Assembly: GCF_902148845.1 (NCBI RefSeq)
Contig: NC_043748.1
Location: 16,396,945 to 16,460,944, forward strand
Origin: Salarias fasciatus
Taxonomy: Eukaryota; Chordata; Actinopteri; Blenniiformes; Blenniidae
Reading direction: 5' to 3'
DNA length: 64,000 bases
Shown: piece after piece, positions 45,265-56,068 of the stretch
Numbering within the stretch: position 1 is the stretch's first letter
Layout of the letters: every line of letters starts with the position of its first letter
The notes under the pieces: generated by a model
The model's input: only the letters and a program-made list of their open reading frames with translations
Databases searched by the model: none
Told to the model about the DNA's origin: nothing
Position numbers and translations under genes: made by a program

Positions 45265-45399
45265 AGGTTCAAATGAAGTTCAGAAATGATGTGGCTTCTT
45301 ATTCTCTCTTTCACTGTATTTTATGTAGTTGTAAAATGAGTTGTTTATTATGATAGAAATTAATTTTCTGTATTTCTGTAAATAATATGTTGTGTTTAT

Positions 45400-45950
45400 T
45401 TCCAGCAGATGGAATCAACAGTGTGTGTGAAACTCAATGTGTAATGTGAGAATCTTTACAGTTGGTTACTTCTTGACTATTATTACTGCATGTGAGAACT
45501 AAAACCTTCAGCCAAAGTCATGCAAAGCTCCGTTAAGGCTTTCTGATAACAACTGTGTACTGTCAAGAGGTATTTAAATGTGCTTTTTGCTTCTCTTACT
45601 GGCACGCCACGCCTCACACCTGCTGTCTGTTGTGCTCCGTTGCTCCTTGCATTGTTTCACTTCTGTTTATTTCAGTACTCATGGGGGGCCTGGGTGTTGG
45701 GAAGCCTTCCGCTGGCCGCTTGCCCTGATCACTCCGCCCTATCATGTTTAACATCTGTGTAACAGACTTCCAGTCCTGTCTCCACCTGAATTTATTACAC
45801 CACAAACTATGTAAAAGTAAAACTCTGCCATCTGGCCCAAACACAAACACACTACACCTAAAACGGTTCATTACTCACCAAAATATGAAGGTATGTATCA
45901 CTTTGGTCAAGTTATTTAATGTTTATTGTTCATAACCCACATGTGCAGTG
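45400..45950. promoter_or_regulatory. Candidate Cmu-Cdelta enhancer region
   Basis: Position matches the Emu3' enhancer described in catfish between the mu membrane exons and Cdelta. Visible motifs: octamer-like ATGCAAAG (about 45520), E-boxes CAGATG (about 45405), CACCTG (about 45617) and CACATGTG (about 45939). Motif evidence is weak and the call is positional. Confidence 0.3.
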
Positions 45951-45989
45951 AAGCATGGTGAAGACACAATCATCTTTTCTTTGTCTCAG

Positions 45990-46307
45990 AACCACGGATC
46001 GTCTCACCAAACATCACATTGTACCCTGTCTGGAAAGGTAAACTGGGAAACTCAGCAGTCAGACTGATTTGCACTCTCAGTGGCTTCTATCCAGACAAAC
46101 TGAGTGTGGAGTGGCAACACGACCAACGACCCCTGAATATTGTTCCAAACGAATTAAAGCTGCAAAGTATGGAAGGGAGAGAAAAAACCTTCAGCCTCAG
46201 CAGTGAGATTGAGCCAAATATCACAGAGTGGACAACAGGCAGCAGTTTCACATGCAAGGCCACTCATGAAGGAAGTGAATATGAAAAAACAACAAGTATT
46301 TGTGAGA
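45990..46307 (+). CDS. Cdelta1 exon
   Basis: After [30 protein letters not shown], Cys in [10 protein letters not shown] and FTCKATH, Trp in VEWQHD; additional terminal Cys (TTSICES). Donor GTAAGT. Confidence 0.95.
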
Positions 46308-49300
46308 GTAAGTATGAATGTGAACTTCTTCATTAAACACACTGAAAATAAATCATTGCATTGATAAAATGTATTCAGAAAATGTCTTTGTGAGTAACTG
46401 AGTGATTAAGGTTTTTCCTCAGTGCATGCAAGTACTCCTCCTTCTATGATCCTGGACACTCCCAGCTTCAAGACTGTGATGACGGCTACCTCTGATGTGA
46501 AAGCCACATGCTTGATCAGCACTGTTTTTGATGCCAAGGTGACCTGGCTTTTGAACGAACAAGTTGCACCAAGTAACACTGTTTCCCAATCCTCCAACAC
46601 AAGTTATGTAACAAGTGAAGTAACTGTTCCTTCAACAAAGTGGAAGCAGCTGAAACATGTTACATGCAGAGCTGAACATGCATGTTTTTCATCTGTGGAA
46701 AAGACCAAAAACATCACAGGTAAGATCACCTTTCAACCTGAAAATCAGACACTGCTGAAGAGACTTATTGATTCATTGTGTTCTTTGTTTTCTGCCGTCT
46801 TTATCTCTCAGAGCCTGAAGTTCCTGCTCCAGTGGTGATGATAAGCAGATCTCTTCCAGATCTTCTCAAGGGAAACAGTGCTGTGCTCAAGTGTGAAATC
46901 ACACAACTTTCCTCACATGATCTCTCCATCACAATTCAGGCCAATGGAGTTGACATCTCTGACAATCAGTATGTTGATTTTCACAAAGCCTCAGACATTC
47001 ATTCAGTGACCAAACACTTCAATGTTCCTGAAAAATACTGGAAAAAAGACCAAAGTTTCACTTGCAAGGTGAATCAAGGTTTTTCCAGCAGCAGCTCCTC
47101 CCAATCTATTGGCAAGATTTTTGGTGAGTGGAGTATTCATAAATATATTTATCTGTTTAAATCAATGTATTCACTCATCAGTTTTCTGATCCATCTCTCA
47201 TTTAGTGGATCCATCAGTGGAACTTCTTCTGATCCCCAGTCAGGACTCTGATTCACAAACACTCTCATGCTCTGGAAGTGGCTTCGACCCTCAAATCAAA
47301 TGGTTGTCTGAGCTCCAGATCAGCTCTTCCTCAACAAAAGGCGCCATCACCATGAGTGCAGATGGGCGTGTAGCAGTGACCAGTCGACTTCAAGTTCCTC
47401 GATCAGATTGGCAAAGTGGGAACGTCTTCACTTGTGAAGTCTCTGACAAGTCTCTCAACACAGCAGTCAACAAGAGTATCAGTGTCTGCTCAGGTAACCG
47501 GACAACACTAATGGACTACACTTGTATAGCGCTTTTTACCCTGCATGACAGAGCCCAAAGCACTTCACACTGCAGTATCACATCACCCGTTTCACACCAT
47601 ACTCGGTGGTGGTAAGCTACTATTGTAGCCACAATAGACTGACGGAAGCGAGGCTACCAATCTGCGCCATCAGCCCCTCCACTCTCACAACTTTCATACT
47701 AGGCAAGGTGGGTGAAGTGTCTTGCCCAAGGACACAACAACAGTTTTACACCTGCGGGAGTGGGGATCGAACCGCCAACCTTCCAGTTATAAGACGACCC
47801 GCTCCACCAACTGAGCTACTGTCGCCCCTACACTCAACATTAGTCAGGAAAAGATCAATACAGTCTCACCACTTCTGAATCAAATCTCATCACAATCGTT
47901 TCTCTATTTCCATTTGACTGATGTTGCAGTTTTCTTTCCATTTGTTCTTCAGTTACTCCAGAATCCTCTCAGATTGCTGAGGTTTATGTTCATGGACCGC
48001 CACTGCAGCAGCTTCGGAGCAAAGAAAAGGCTCTGATGAATATCACCTGCCTTCTGGTCGGTCACCACCTTAAAGACTTCTCCATCAGCTGGAAGGTTGA
48101 CAATAGCGAGTATTTAGGACAAAATGGTCATCAACAGCAACCAAAGAGCCACAGCAATGGGACAGAGACGATGCAGAGCTTCTTTGGTGTGTCAGCAGAG
48201 GATTGGCATGCATATAAACAAGTGTCTTGTGAGGGAAAACATCAATGTTCCAACAAAGGCTACGAGGCCCGTATCAGCAAAAGCAGAGGTAATGGTAAAA
48301 ATATGACTGTTCATTGTAAAAATAGTATCTTGGCTGAGAAACTTGCTTGTTCTCATTATAAACTAACAGATACAGTTCAAAGAAAAAACAACTGATCCTT
48401 GGTTTCTGTCTTTTTGTGTTTCTTTAGATCTGCTCCCACCAACAGTGAAGATAATTCAACCAACCGCCTCTGAGATGTCAGTGTCAGATATCTTCACGGT
48501 TGTTTGCCAAGTTTCTGGATTTTCCCCATCCAATATATTAGTCTACTGGGAGGAGAATGGAAAGAAACTTCCATCCTCTCGGTACGTCAATGGTCCAGTG
48601 TGGAAGTACACGAGGAGCAGCTCTTTCTCCATGAGCAGTAAATTAAACGTATCCAAAAGTCTGGACACACCAGTATATTCTTGCGTTGTCATCCATGAAT
48701 CATCTGAAACACCTTTTCGAAGCACCATGAAGGATGTTCTGGGTGAGTTGTTTATTTTTGTTTGCTCACATGTGCCTGAGTCCAAAACAATAAAAAGCTT
48801 TTCTGCGTCTTTTCTCAGCTCCAGTGGCCCTCAGTGAACCTTCAGTCCTCTTGCTTCAGAGTTCTAATGAACTTGTGTGCCTCGCCTTTGACTTCACTCC
48901 TGAAACCATCAACATCACCTGGTTTCGTGATGGAACCTCAGAATTGCGGGATTACAATACCAGTGAGCCACAAAGAGGTGCAGATGGAAGATTTAGCATT
49001 CGGAGCCACCTCCGTCTATCTCTAATCGACTTCTTACCAGGAGTGGTGTTCACCTGCAAGGTGACCCATGCAAGCTTTATAAAGCTCCTGAATCTATCCA
49101 GACCAGGTAAGACTTCATCCATTCATCCAGTGTTTTCCAGAAGATGATATAACAGCATATTTAACAGTGCACGCCAGACACAAAATCACTTTTGAACTGT
49201 CAAACAAAAAATATTTGATCACAGACACGCTGGAGCAGTGTGATTTTTTAGATCACATCGTCCATGCTGAAGTGAGCCAAGATATAGGAGTGGAAACTGT

Positions 49301-49465
49301 GCACATGGCCTTCACCTTCCTCATCCTGTTCCTTATTTCTGTTGTCTACGGTGTTTTTGCTACCATGTTTAAGGTGAGACTCTGCCTTTTCTTTCAGCTT
49401 GACAGTTGCTTCTGGTCAATAAGCTGAGACATTCCTGTGTTTTGTTTCTTTTACAGACCAAATGA
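45990..49465 (+). CDS. ighd: IgD heavy-chain constant region (Cdelta)
   Basis: Seven delta domains, each once: d1 45990-46307, d2 46423-46719, d3 46812-47123, d4 47206-47493, d5 47953-48288, d6 48428-48742, d7 48819-49106; TM1 49225-49373, TM2 49457-49465. All CH junctions are phase 1, so Cmu1 can splice to d1 (giving ...FPG/EPRIVS) as known for teleost IgD. No d2-d4 or d1-d6 duplication of the kinds reported in other fish is present. No secreted terminus was found, so only the membrane form is supported. The TM helix is [20 protein letters not shown], with a KTK-type tail. Co-expressed with IgM from the same VDJ by alternative splicing. Confidence 0.96.
46423..46719 (+). CDS. Cdelta2 exon
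   Basis: After [29 protein letters not shown], Cys in ATCLIST and VTCRAEHAC (extra Cys), Trp in VTWLLNE. Donor GTAAGA. Confidence 0.95.
46812..47123 (+). CDS. Cdelta3 exon
   Basis: After [28 protein letters not shown], Cys in LKCEITQ and FTCKVNQG. The usual core Trp is replaced (SITIQANG). Ser-rich end (SSSSSSQS). Donor GTGAGT. Confidence 0.94.
47206..47493 (+). CDS. Cdelta4 exon
   Basis: After [27 protein letters not shown], Cys in [10 protein letters not shown] and FTCEVSD, Trp in IKWLSE, extra Cys near the end (SVCSG). Donor GTAACC. Confidence 0.94.
47508..47830. repeat. Teleost interspersed repeat in the d4-d5 intron
   Basis: Matches a common fish repeat by eye: CTTGTATAGCGCTTTTTACC at the start, GAAGTGTCTTGCCCAAGGAC in the middle, GGGGATCGAACCGCCAACCT and ACTGAGCTACTGTCGCCCC at the end. 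Class uncertain. It explains the longer d4-d5 intron. Confidence 0.75.
47953..48288 (+). CDS. Cdelta5 exon
   Basis: After [28 protein letters not shown], Cys in ITCLLVGHH and VSCEGKHQC (extra Cys as in delta2), Trp in ISWKVD. Donor GTAATG, not GTAAGT-like. Confidence 0.94.
48428..48742 (+). CDS. Cdelta6 exon
   Basis: After [29 protein letters not shown], Cys in [10 protein letters not shown] and YSCVVIHES, Trp in VYWEEN. Donor GTGAGT. Confidence 0.95.
48819..49106 (+). CDS. Cdelta7 exon
   Basis: After [27 protein letters not shown], Cys in [10 protein letters not shown] and FTCKVTH, Trp in ITWFRDG. Donor GTAAGA. Confidence 0.95.
49225..49373 (+). CDS. Cdelta TM1 exon
   Basis: After TTTGATCACAG; linker [20 protein letters not shown] with a Cys, then [20 protein letters not shown] and TMFK. 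Donor GTGAGA. Confidence 0.94.
49457..49465 (+). CDS. Cdelta TM2 exon
   Basis: After TTTTACAG; Thr-Lys-stop (TGA). Confidence 0.85.
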   Translation, partial: TK

Positions 49466-49627
49466 TGACAAGACGACTCCCTGCAGACTTGAGGATTTTC
49501 ATGCCATGTCACCCAGATGTGTTCAGTTTTCTTTGCTTTGCTTTTCTCTTGTATGTTTGGTGTTGTGTTACATGAAAAAAAGAGTTTTTTTTCTGTGATT
49601 TTATGTACTTGATGCATAAAAAAGATC

Positions 49628-49633
49628 AATAAA
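49628..49633 (+). terminator. IgD poly(A) signal
   Basis: AATAAA 163 bp after the TM2 stop. Confidence 0.75.
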
Positions 49634-49659
49634 TTACATATTTCATTCTCGTCCTTCAA

Positions 49660-51800
49660 ATGTTTAAATTAATCTCAAAAGCTTTACTTTCAATCTCATA
49701 CTTGAGGGCTGCAGTCCTGCATGGTCTCAGCATCTCCTGGCTTCAAAACACTTGATTTTAAAACAGTGCCTTGTTTCCAGGCTGTCTGCTGACATTAGTA
49801 GAAGCAAATTCATTAAATTCAGGTGGAGACATTGAGACCATGCGGGCCTGTGTGGCCCTCCAGGACCAGAAGTTCTTCCTGTGCCATACAGTGTTCTCAG
49901 AGTACTCCAGTCGTCCACAAGAGTGAGACAAAGCTCCACATGCAGCGGTGTGAGAGCACCACCTCCATGTGAAATAGCAGCCCTGGAGACATTTGAAGAT
50001 GCTGACAGATCGGAACTGGATGCACTGTGGCAGTATATGATAGAAAGGTGCATTCATCTTTAAGTACAGAGGCTCTTTTTGTGTCTCCTCTCTTCCATAC
50101 ATCCACACTGACTCACAGAGCCACTGTAAATCTGAGCTGTGTGCTTCTATCTGTATTTGTGTACCTTGTGGGTTTCTTGGAATTCACATCTGGGAGGGAT
50201 GACACCAAACACATCAGGGCTTCCTATTGGCTACTTCTGGAGTGATCTGGCAGAGTGTGTGGCCCTATTGGCTGGGGACCCCATGGCAGTCTGCCCAAAT
50301 CTGTGAATCAGATGTGATCATGTCATCAGATCACTTTGAAGATATTTTTTGTAGCTGCTCTGATCCTTTTCTTAAACATTCCATACAGATAAATGAACTG
50401 AATTCACTTCTTATAGCTGAATCACATTTCCTTTGCCTTACGCTCTGACTTTTTCTGTCGAAATCACAAATGAGAGAGTCCTTCATCATGGTCTATCTTT
50501 ATGTCTTGGGATGAATTCAGATTGTAATGTGCTGAATAAACTTTGACCTTTGACATGGAGTACTTAACTGATGTCAGCCTCTCTTCTAGAACTGGCTGCT
50601 TTTTAAAATATTTTCGCTCTGGTTGAAAGGTTCCTCATGAATAAATATTGTCTGATTGATTGATTGATCCTGTCTTATCCAAACTAATTTAAGTCAGTCT
50701 GATGAAAAAGTACAAAAAAAAAAAAAACTCCATCCGTTCATCATCATCATGGATGCTGGAGTCTATCCCAGTCCATTCTATCAAATTTCCAGCATCAGAA
50801 TAAATAAAGTAAAAAACAAATAAATTCACTGCTTCACGTTTCATGACTTATCAAGTTTGTCTTCATGAAGAGTCCACATGCATCCTTGAATCGTCATAAA
50901 TAAACTAATAACTATCATAAATCATATTAGTTTGACTTTTCACATGACTGAAACTTCAGAGATAACTTCGATAAAAAATTGGCTTCTCATTGTTATTTCA
51001 GTGCTCTTATTGCTTCTGTAGGATTCATTAGAACACTTCAGAGAAAATGTGTTGCGTTCAAACCATTTCAGTGACCTTACAATGCAAACAAGTTTCAGTC
51101 GTAGCTGTTGCTCTGCTTATGATGCTTGACAGGACTGTTTTGCATTTGCTTGAGCATGAACAGGATATGAGAGTGAAACTGCTCCCTGCATGACAACAGA
51201 CACTCAGGTAGTCGATCAACTGTAATGTCTAATTCTTAAAGTTCTCCCTATATTTCCATACAAATGAACATAAATTATCATAATTCACATTCAGCCCATT
51301 TGGGATGTTAATAGTACAACAAAGACCATTTGAAACAATCATAACCAGGTCAAAACGAACAAAAGTTCAAAACAGAGAATAGACGTTAAAAAAACAAAAA
51401 ACAAATCCAAATCTGAGAAAATTAATGAATGAATCAACAACAACTTTCAAAAATAAAATTTAAGACAAAATACAGCATGAGATTGTGAAAATCCTTCAGA
51501 ACGAGAAAGAAAATGGAGTAACAGGGTTGAAAACTTGGGAAAATTATAAATCATTATAGTAGATTAAGAGAGTTAATCATTAAGAATAAGTCAGCGTCTT
51601 GTTTGGAAATTTACCTTCCTAACTGTCTGATGTGAAATCATAAATTGTGTCATTAGATTTTGTTCAACTCCAGCATGTTTTCTTCTCCAGGTGTGAATTT
51701 GTGAACAGCTGACAGCCACCTTGACTGTGCAGCTCGGTCAGTGTCTGAACATCACCTGGCAGCTTTCTGATTCAGTGAACAGCCATCAAGCACCATGGAT
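49660..51800. other. Spacer downstream of Cdelta
   Basis: No gene recognised. A GATTGATTGATTG tail at about 50652 may be a LINE 3' remnant. Confidence 0.45.
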
Positions 51801-51814
51801 TCATCTGGGAACAA

Positions 51815-54723
51815 AGTGCTGGGGATGCACATGGTTAACCGTTTAACCGTTAACCGATAACAGGAACTTTGACCGATTAATACTATCGTTTTTTTTTTTT
51901 TCTTAAGCTCCAGCTGGAGCAAAGCTCTCCACAGAGCCCATGCATCTTCATGCACGCTGGCACAGGACGGCGCTACAGATGACACCTTAAATCCGGAGTT
52001 TTGAAAGAGAGAGTTTTTTTTAATCCAACGTCTCAGGTTCCGCCCTCCCTCTGCTTTCATGAGCGACCAAGCCACGCCCCTTAATTGTGCACGCTGTTAT
52101 CCGTCGGGTGAAAATGAGAGCCTCCGAGTCCTACAGCATCCTCCATGTTTAGCTGTTTACGGTGGATGTTCAGCAGACAGTGGATATATCCGAGGTAAGC
52201 GGGCCGGCTGCTGCGGAGCTAACTTTCCTCTGCTGGGCGAGCAGCCGTGCTCTCTGGCTGCTCCACACTTTGATTGACAACACGAGAATGCGGAAGCTCG
52301 AAGTCTATTGGCTCGCTGACCGGTGCTTTTTCGGATAACATAGGGGTCTATGAGACGAAGGCGGGGCTCATAAATAAATTTTTATATTGCTTTATGCTAA
52401 TATTATATTGTAGTATTGAACCAGACTGACACATTTAAGCTCTGTTGAAAAATGATACATACGTTGGAAACGAACAGAAACTCCGGACACGAGCTTTAAG
52501 TCACTGATTAATTCCAGTTGCCTTCATGTTGTACAGTAGGGGAGGGTGTGTAACTTTGTGGGCATTTACACATGTGGCGTAAAACCCGGCGTTATATTGA
52601 ATAATATTTTTTATCTCCAGATGCTGCGGGTTGTCCAGATTTACAGTGAAATGGTTCAATATGAAGCCACATCATAAACATTAAGCTCCATCAGAACTGT
52701 TTAAAAATCGGATTTCAGAAGCTAAAACTTTATTTTGGAAATTAATCAGAACACAAATCACCAGCGCTCACTCTCGACATAATTCAAAAAGCAAGAGGAG
52801 ATGATTGAAGCCTAAAGTGTTAATTATATCTAAATCTTGTACCTTTTTTTACATTTTAGATGAGTATTTGCTGTCATTGTAAATCTGCAGTTAAGCACCG
52901 GACAGCGCCGAGTCAGTCACTCACTCGGAGTAACGCACATTTCCGTGTCGGAATGGTGGGCCGTTTGTGTGTCGGAATAGCAGTATTTCGGAATGGTGAT
53001 ACGTCTAAATGGTTATGTGTCGGAATGTCGGAAAGTTGGAGTGGCAGCAGGTAACCACTCAAGAGGGCATTTAAAGGCTCGTCCATGCTTCCAATATCCA
53101 CGTTCGCTTTGGAGCCTCGGTGCTCCACCCATGAGCATGTGCTTTCTCCCGTGCTACATTCTGGGCTCAGCTGTGCGCGTTCCATGCAGGCGCACTGATC
53201 CACACATCCTCAAGAAGCTTTTCCGGCACCACAGACTGTTTATCTGCTCCTTTATTACAGATTATTTAGGGAAAATTAAGCACATACATTGTCAGTACAT
53301 TATCGTTTAATATTAAAGTTAATTTAGCCTGTTTTTTCTGTTTCTGAATCGCGGGGGCGGCGCCCTCCCTCCAGACAGTCTGCTGTCTCCGTCCACGAGT
53401 TTTTCACTCTGGCTGTCTCTGTGTGGAGCCATCAGGCTGTAGCTCCGTCTGCTGTCACTTTTACTTTACTGTCATGTTTTGTTTGCTGTGGCGCTCTGGC
53501 GCATGCGTATACCGGCACGACCTGCGCGCAACACGGTCACAAATTCTGGCTGCTGCGCGGACGTCCACTATTACCGCGAGAAGCAGGGGTGCTGGGGGGG
53601 CTGCAGCACCCCCAGTTGTCCATTACCGCGGGAAGTGGGGGTGCTGGGGGGTGCTGCAGCACCCGGGCTTTTGTCACGCAGTCACGCCACATGTTGCATT
53701 TCTCACGATGAAAAAAAAATCCCGGTAAACTTGTCTGGTGCGCCCTTGTTTCACCGCTCGTATCCCCGGCGCCCGTGCCACACTCCACGCTCGTGTCTCC
53801 CCCACGGTGAGATGTTTCACGGTGTGAAAATGACTGAGATGACAACAGATGAGGGTGCAGAGCAGTTGATATTAAAAAAAGAACCGTAGTTCAGTGGTTT
53901 GGACTGACTTTGTGTTTGAAAAAAACGACGTGGAGCCAAATGTAGATTGTGTCGCCGTGCAGTAGCCAGATCCAGAGGAAACACACCTAATTTGTACCAA
54001 CACCTGAATACTCACCTCTACGCATTACAGAAACGCTGACAAGTCGTAGGTTATTCTCTCTCTCACCCGATCACCTGACAGCTCCAGCCTTCATCCAGCG
54101 CATGTGGATGCGCTCATCTTTCTCCATGAAAACATGCAGCGCAGCCCAAGGATGTGAGGGAAGATGACCCAGAGTAGGATTACTAAACTGAGTGTGATCT
54201 AAGAATATTACAGTAATAAGGATTCATTTGTTTACCCATGATCTTTAGAGGCTGGCTTTTTTTTTTTTTTTTGCGAGTTGAAGTTGGTTTCACAGCGGTG
54301 CCTATTTGCAGTTCTGGTTTTTAATTTCCATTTATTTCATGTTGGAAACTGTTGTCCAAGTAGTTTTCTGTGAACTATGCAAGCAAGACCAGTATTGAAT
54401 TACAATTCAGCATTGGGGTTTTTTTTTAATTTTGTTATTTCATTAAAACAAAGCACTTTTTTTTCCAAACGTGATGCAGACACGGACGATGGCATCTCGG
54501 CTGCCGCTGCCTGAAGCTTTGTCAATTTAGTTTACATTATGTGTTATTTTATGTGTCAACTTGAGCAAGACCATGTAAAAGTAACAAGAATTTTTTTCAA
54601 CCACAATTTTAGCTGTTTTCTGCATTTGAAAGAATAAAATGTGAAAATCGCAAATCGAATCGCAATCGCATTATTGGTCAGAAAAATCGCAATTAGGTTT
54701 TTTGTCAAAATCGTGCAGCCCTA
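51815..54723. mobile_element. Composite of DNA-transposon sequence
   Basis: Left part begins GGGATGCACATGGTTAACCG with repeated TTAACCG units. GC-rich repeat-like blocks lie at 52040-52370 and 53340-53820, including GGGGTGCTG...GCAGCACCC inverted units. The right end, read on the minus strand, is TAGGGCTGCACGATTTTGAC, a very common fish transposon terminus. I could not find matched left and right ends or a target duplication, so several elements are probably nested. Confidence 0.55.
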
Positions 54724-55230
54724 ATGCTCACTCTGCTGCTGGTTGCCCTCTTGCTGCCCTGTGAGTCTCCTGCTTGTTTGGTTTCAGCTTTTACCACAAG
54801 CCAGCAGCGACTTCATGATTTCAAGAAATTTATAATATATATTTTTTGTTTTCGTAGCATTTGATTAATTTGATGAATGTTTTATTCTTTGATTCCCGCT
54901 CTTGTTCTGTGGTTTCTCAGACTGTTGAGGGCAGTCAATGGAGTCCATCACTCCCAGTCCAGTGGTGAAAACTCCTGGAGAGACTCTCCGTCTGTCCTGC
55001 AGAGGATCTGGCTTCACATTTAGCTGCTGTGTTATGGTCTGGGTCAGACAACCTGCAGGAAAAGCACTGGAGTGGATTGGAAGCAGCTATTCTAATCCTA
55101 GTAGTAATAATTATCCCAGCAGCCTGAGGGGACGTATTGAAGTCAGTCGAGACGACAGCAGCAGCATGACATATATGACACTGTCCAATTTAGTACCAGA
55201 GGATTCTGCTGTGTGTTACTATGCCAGAGA
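54724..55230 (+). pseudogene. VH8, damaged VH segment
   Basis: Leader-like exon 54724-54760 (MLTLLLVALLLP), donor GTGAGT; acceptor GGTTTCTCAG at 54920. The joined frame reads Tyr-Cys-stop (TGA at 54926) before GQSMESITPSPVVKTPGE. FR1 Cys23 (LSCRGSG) and FR2 [16 protein letters not shown] are normal; CDR1 has two extra Cys (SCCVM). FR3 ends AVCYYARD instead of AVYYCARD, so the second fold Cys has moved from position 104 to 102. The start codon directly follows a transposon end, so no native promoter is nearby. Probably a pseudogene; an alternative acceptor inside TTGAGGGCAG could bypass the stop. Confidence 0.8.
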
Positions 55231-55269
55231 CACCGTGACTTACATCAAATCAATTGTACAGTTAAGGGG
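55231..55269 (+). promoter_or_regulatory. VH8 RSS, decayed
   Basis: Heptamer CACCGTG (55231-55237); at 23 bp the nonamer position reads GTTAAGGGG, with little resemblance to consensus. Confidence 0.55.
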
Positions 55270-55299
55270 TTTTATTCTCTTTTCTTTTTAATTTAACCA

Positions 55300-56065
55300 A
55301 ATATAAGCGTGTCATAAAGTATGGCTATATCAAAGTACCTCATGAAGATTGTCAGCACTGACAGTGAAACACACCAGTGATTTAAATCAGTTATTAAATG
55401 GAGGTAACAATAAACATCATTTGTATCAGAGGATCAACAGCTTGATGATTGAAGAATTTAGATCTGATCGAAGGCAGACAGGAATGGAATTAAGCCTGGA
55501 TTTGCATTGATTTGCAAACTTCTCATTTCACATTTGTATCAACTAATTAATCTATTTATTCATTGATTTATTAGTTTTCTTCTCTCTCCCTGTATCTCAT
55601 TGTAAAGACTCTCAGTTCTTCAGGCTGCTGCAGTTGTTTGGATCACTCTCATCAAGGAATGTCAGTGGTTACTGTCTGTTCGGCCTCTTTCATGTAATCA
55701 GTCATAAACCTGCTTCATTGTGTAACTCCGATGTCAACCTCAAATTTTTATTTTTTTGTTGTGTTCCTGTTTAGTAAAAACTGAATAATACCACAAAGTT
55801 TCATTCTTCATTCCCTGACTTTTCTTTCAACAGATCATCTCTGCAGCATTAAATTATTTTATGTTTTGTGTGGAATGAGAAATAAAGCAAGTCAATCTTT
55901 CAGTGTAGGTCCAAGTTGCAATGATCCAAACAAAATCTGCTCCCATCACTGTTCCAAAGTATAATCATGACACAGCCGTCTAACTTCTTGGTGAATTGCT
56001 GCTCAGTTTTCTGGGGACTTGAGAACATTTAATTGATTCTTGCATCAGAGAAGAAGCTTGAATAT
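55300..56065. other. Spacer after VH8
   Basis: No gene or named repeat seen. Confidence 0.5.
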
Positions 56066-56068
56066 CAT

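Noticed and set aside
53421-53889. Overlapping GC-rich ORFs at 53.4-53.9 kb
   Set aside because: They overlap in several frames within repeat-derived GC-rich sequence with inverted GGGGTGCTG units; no domain.
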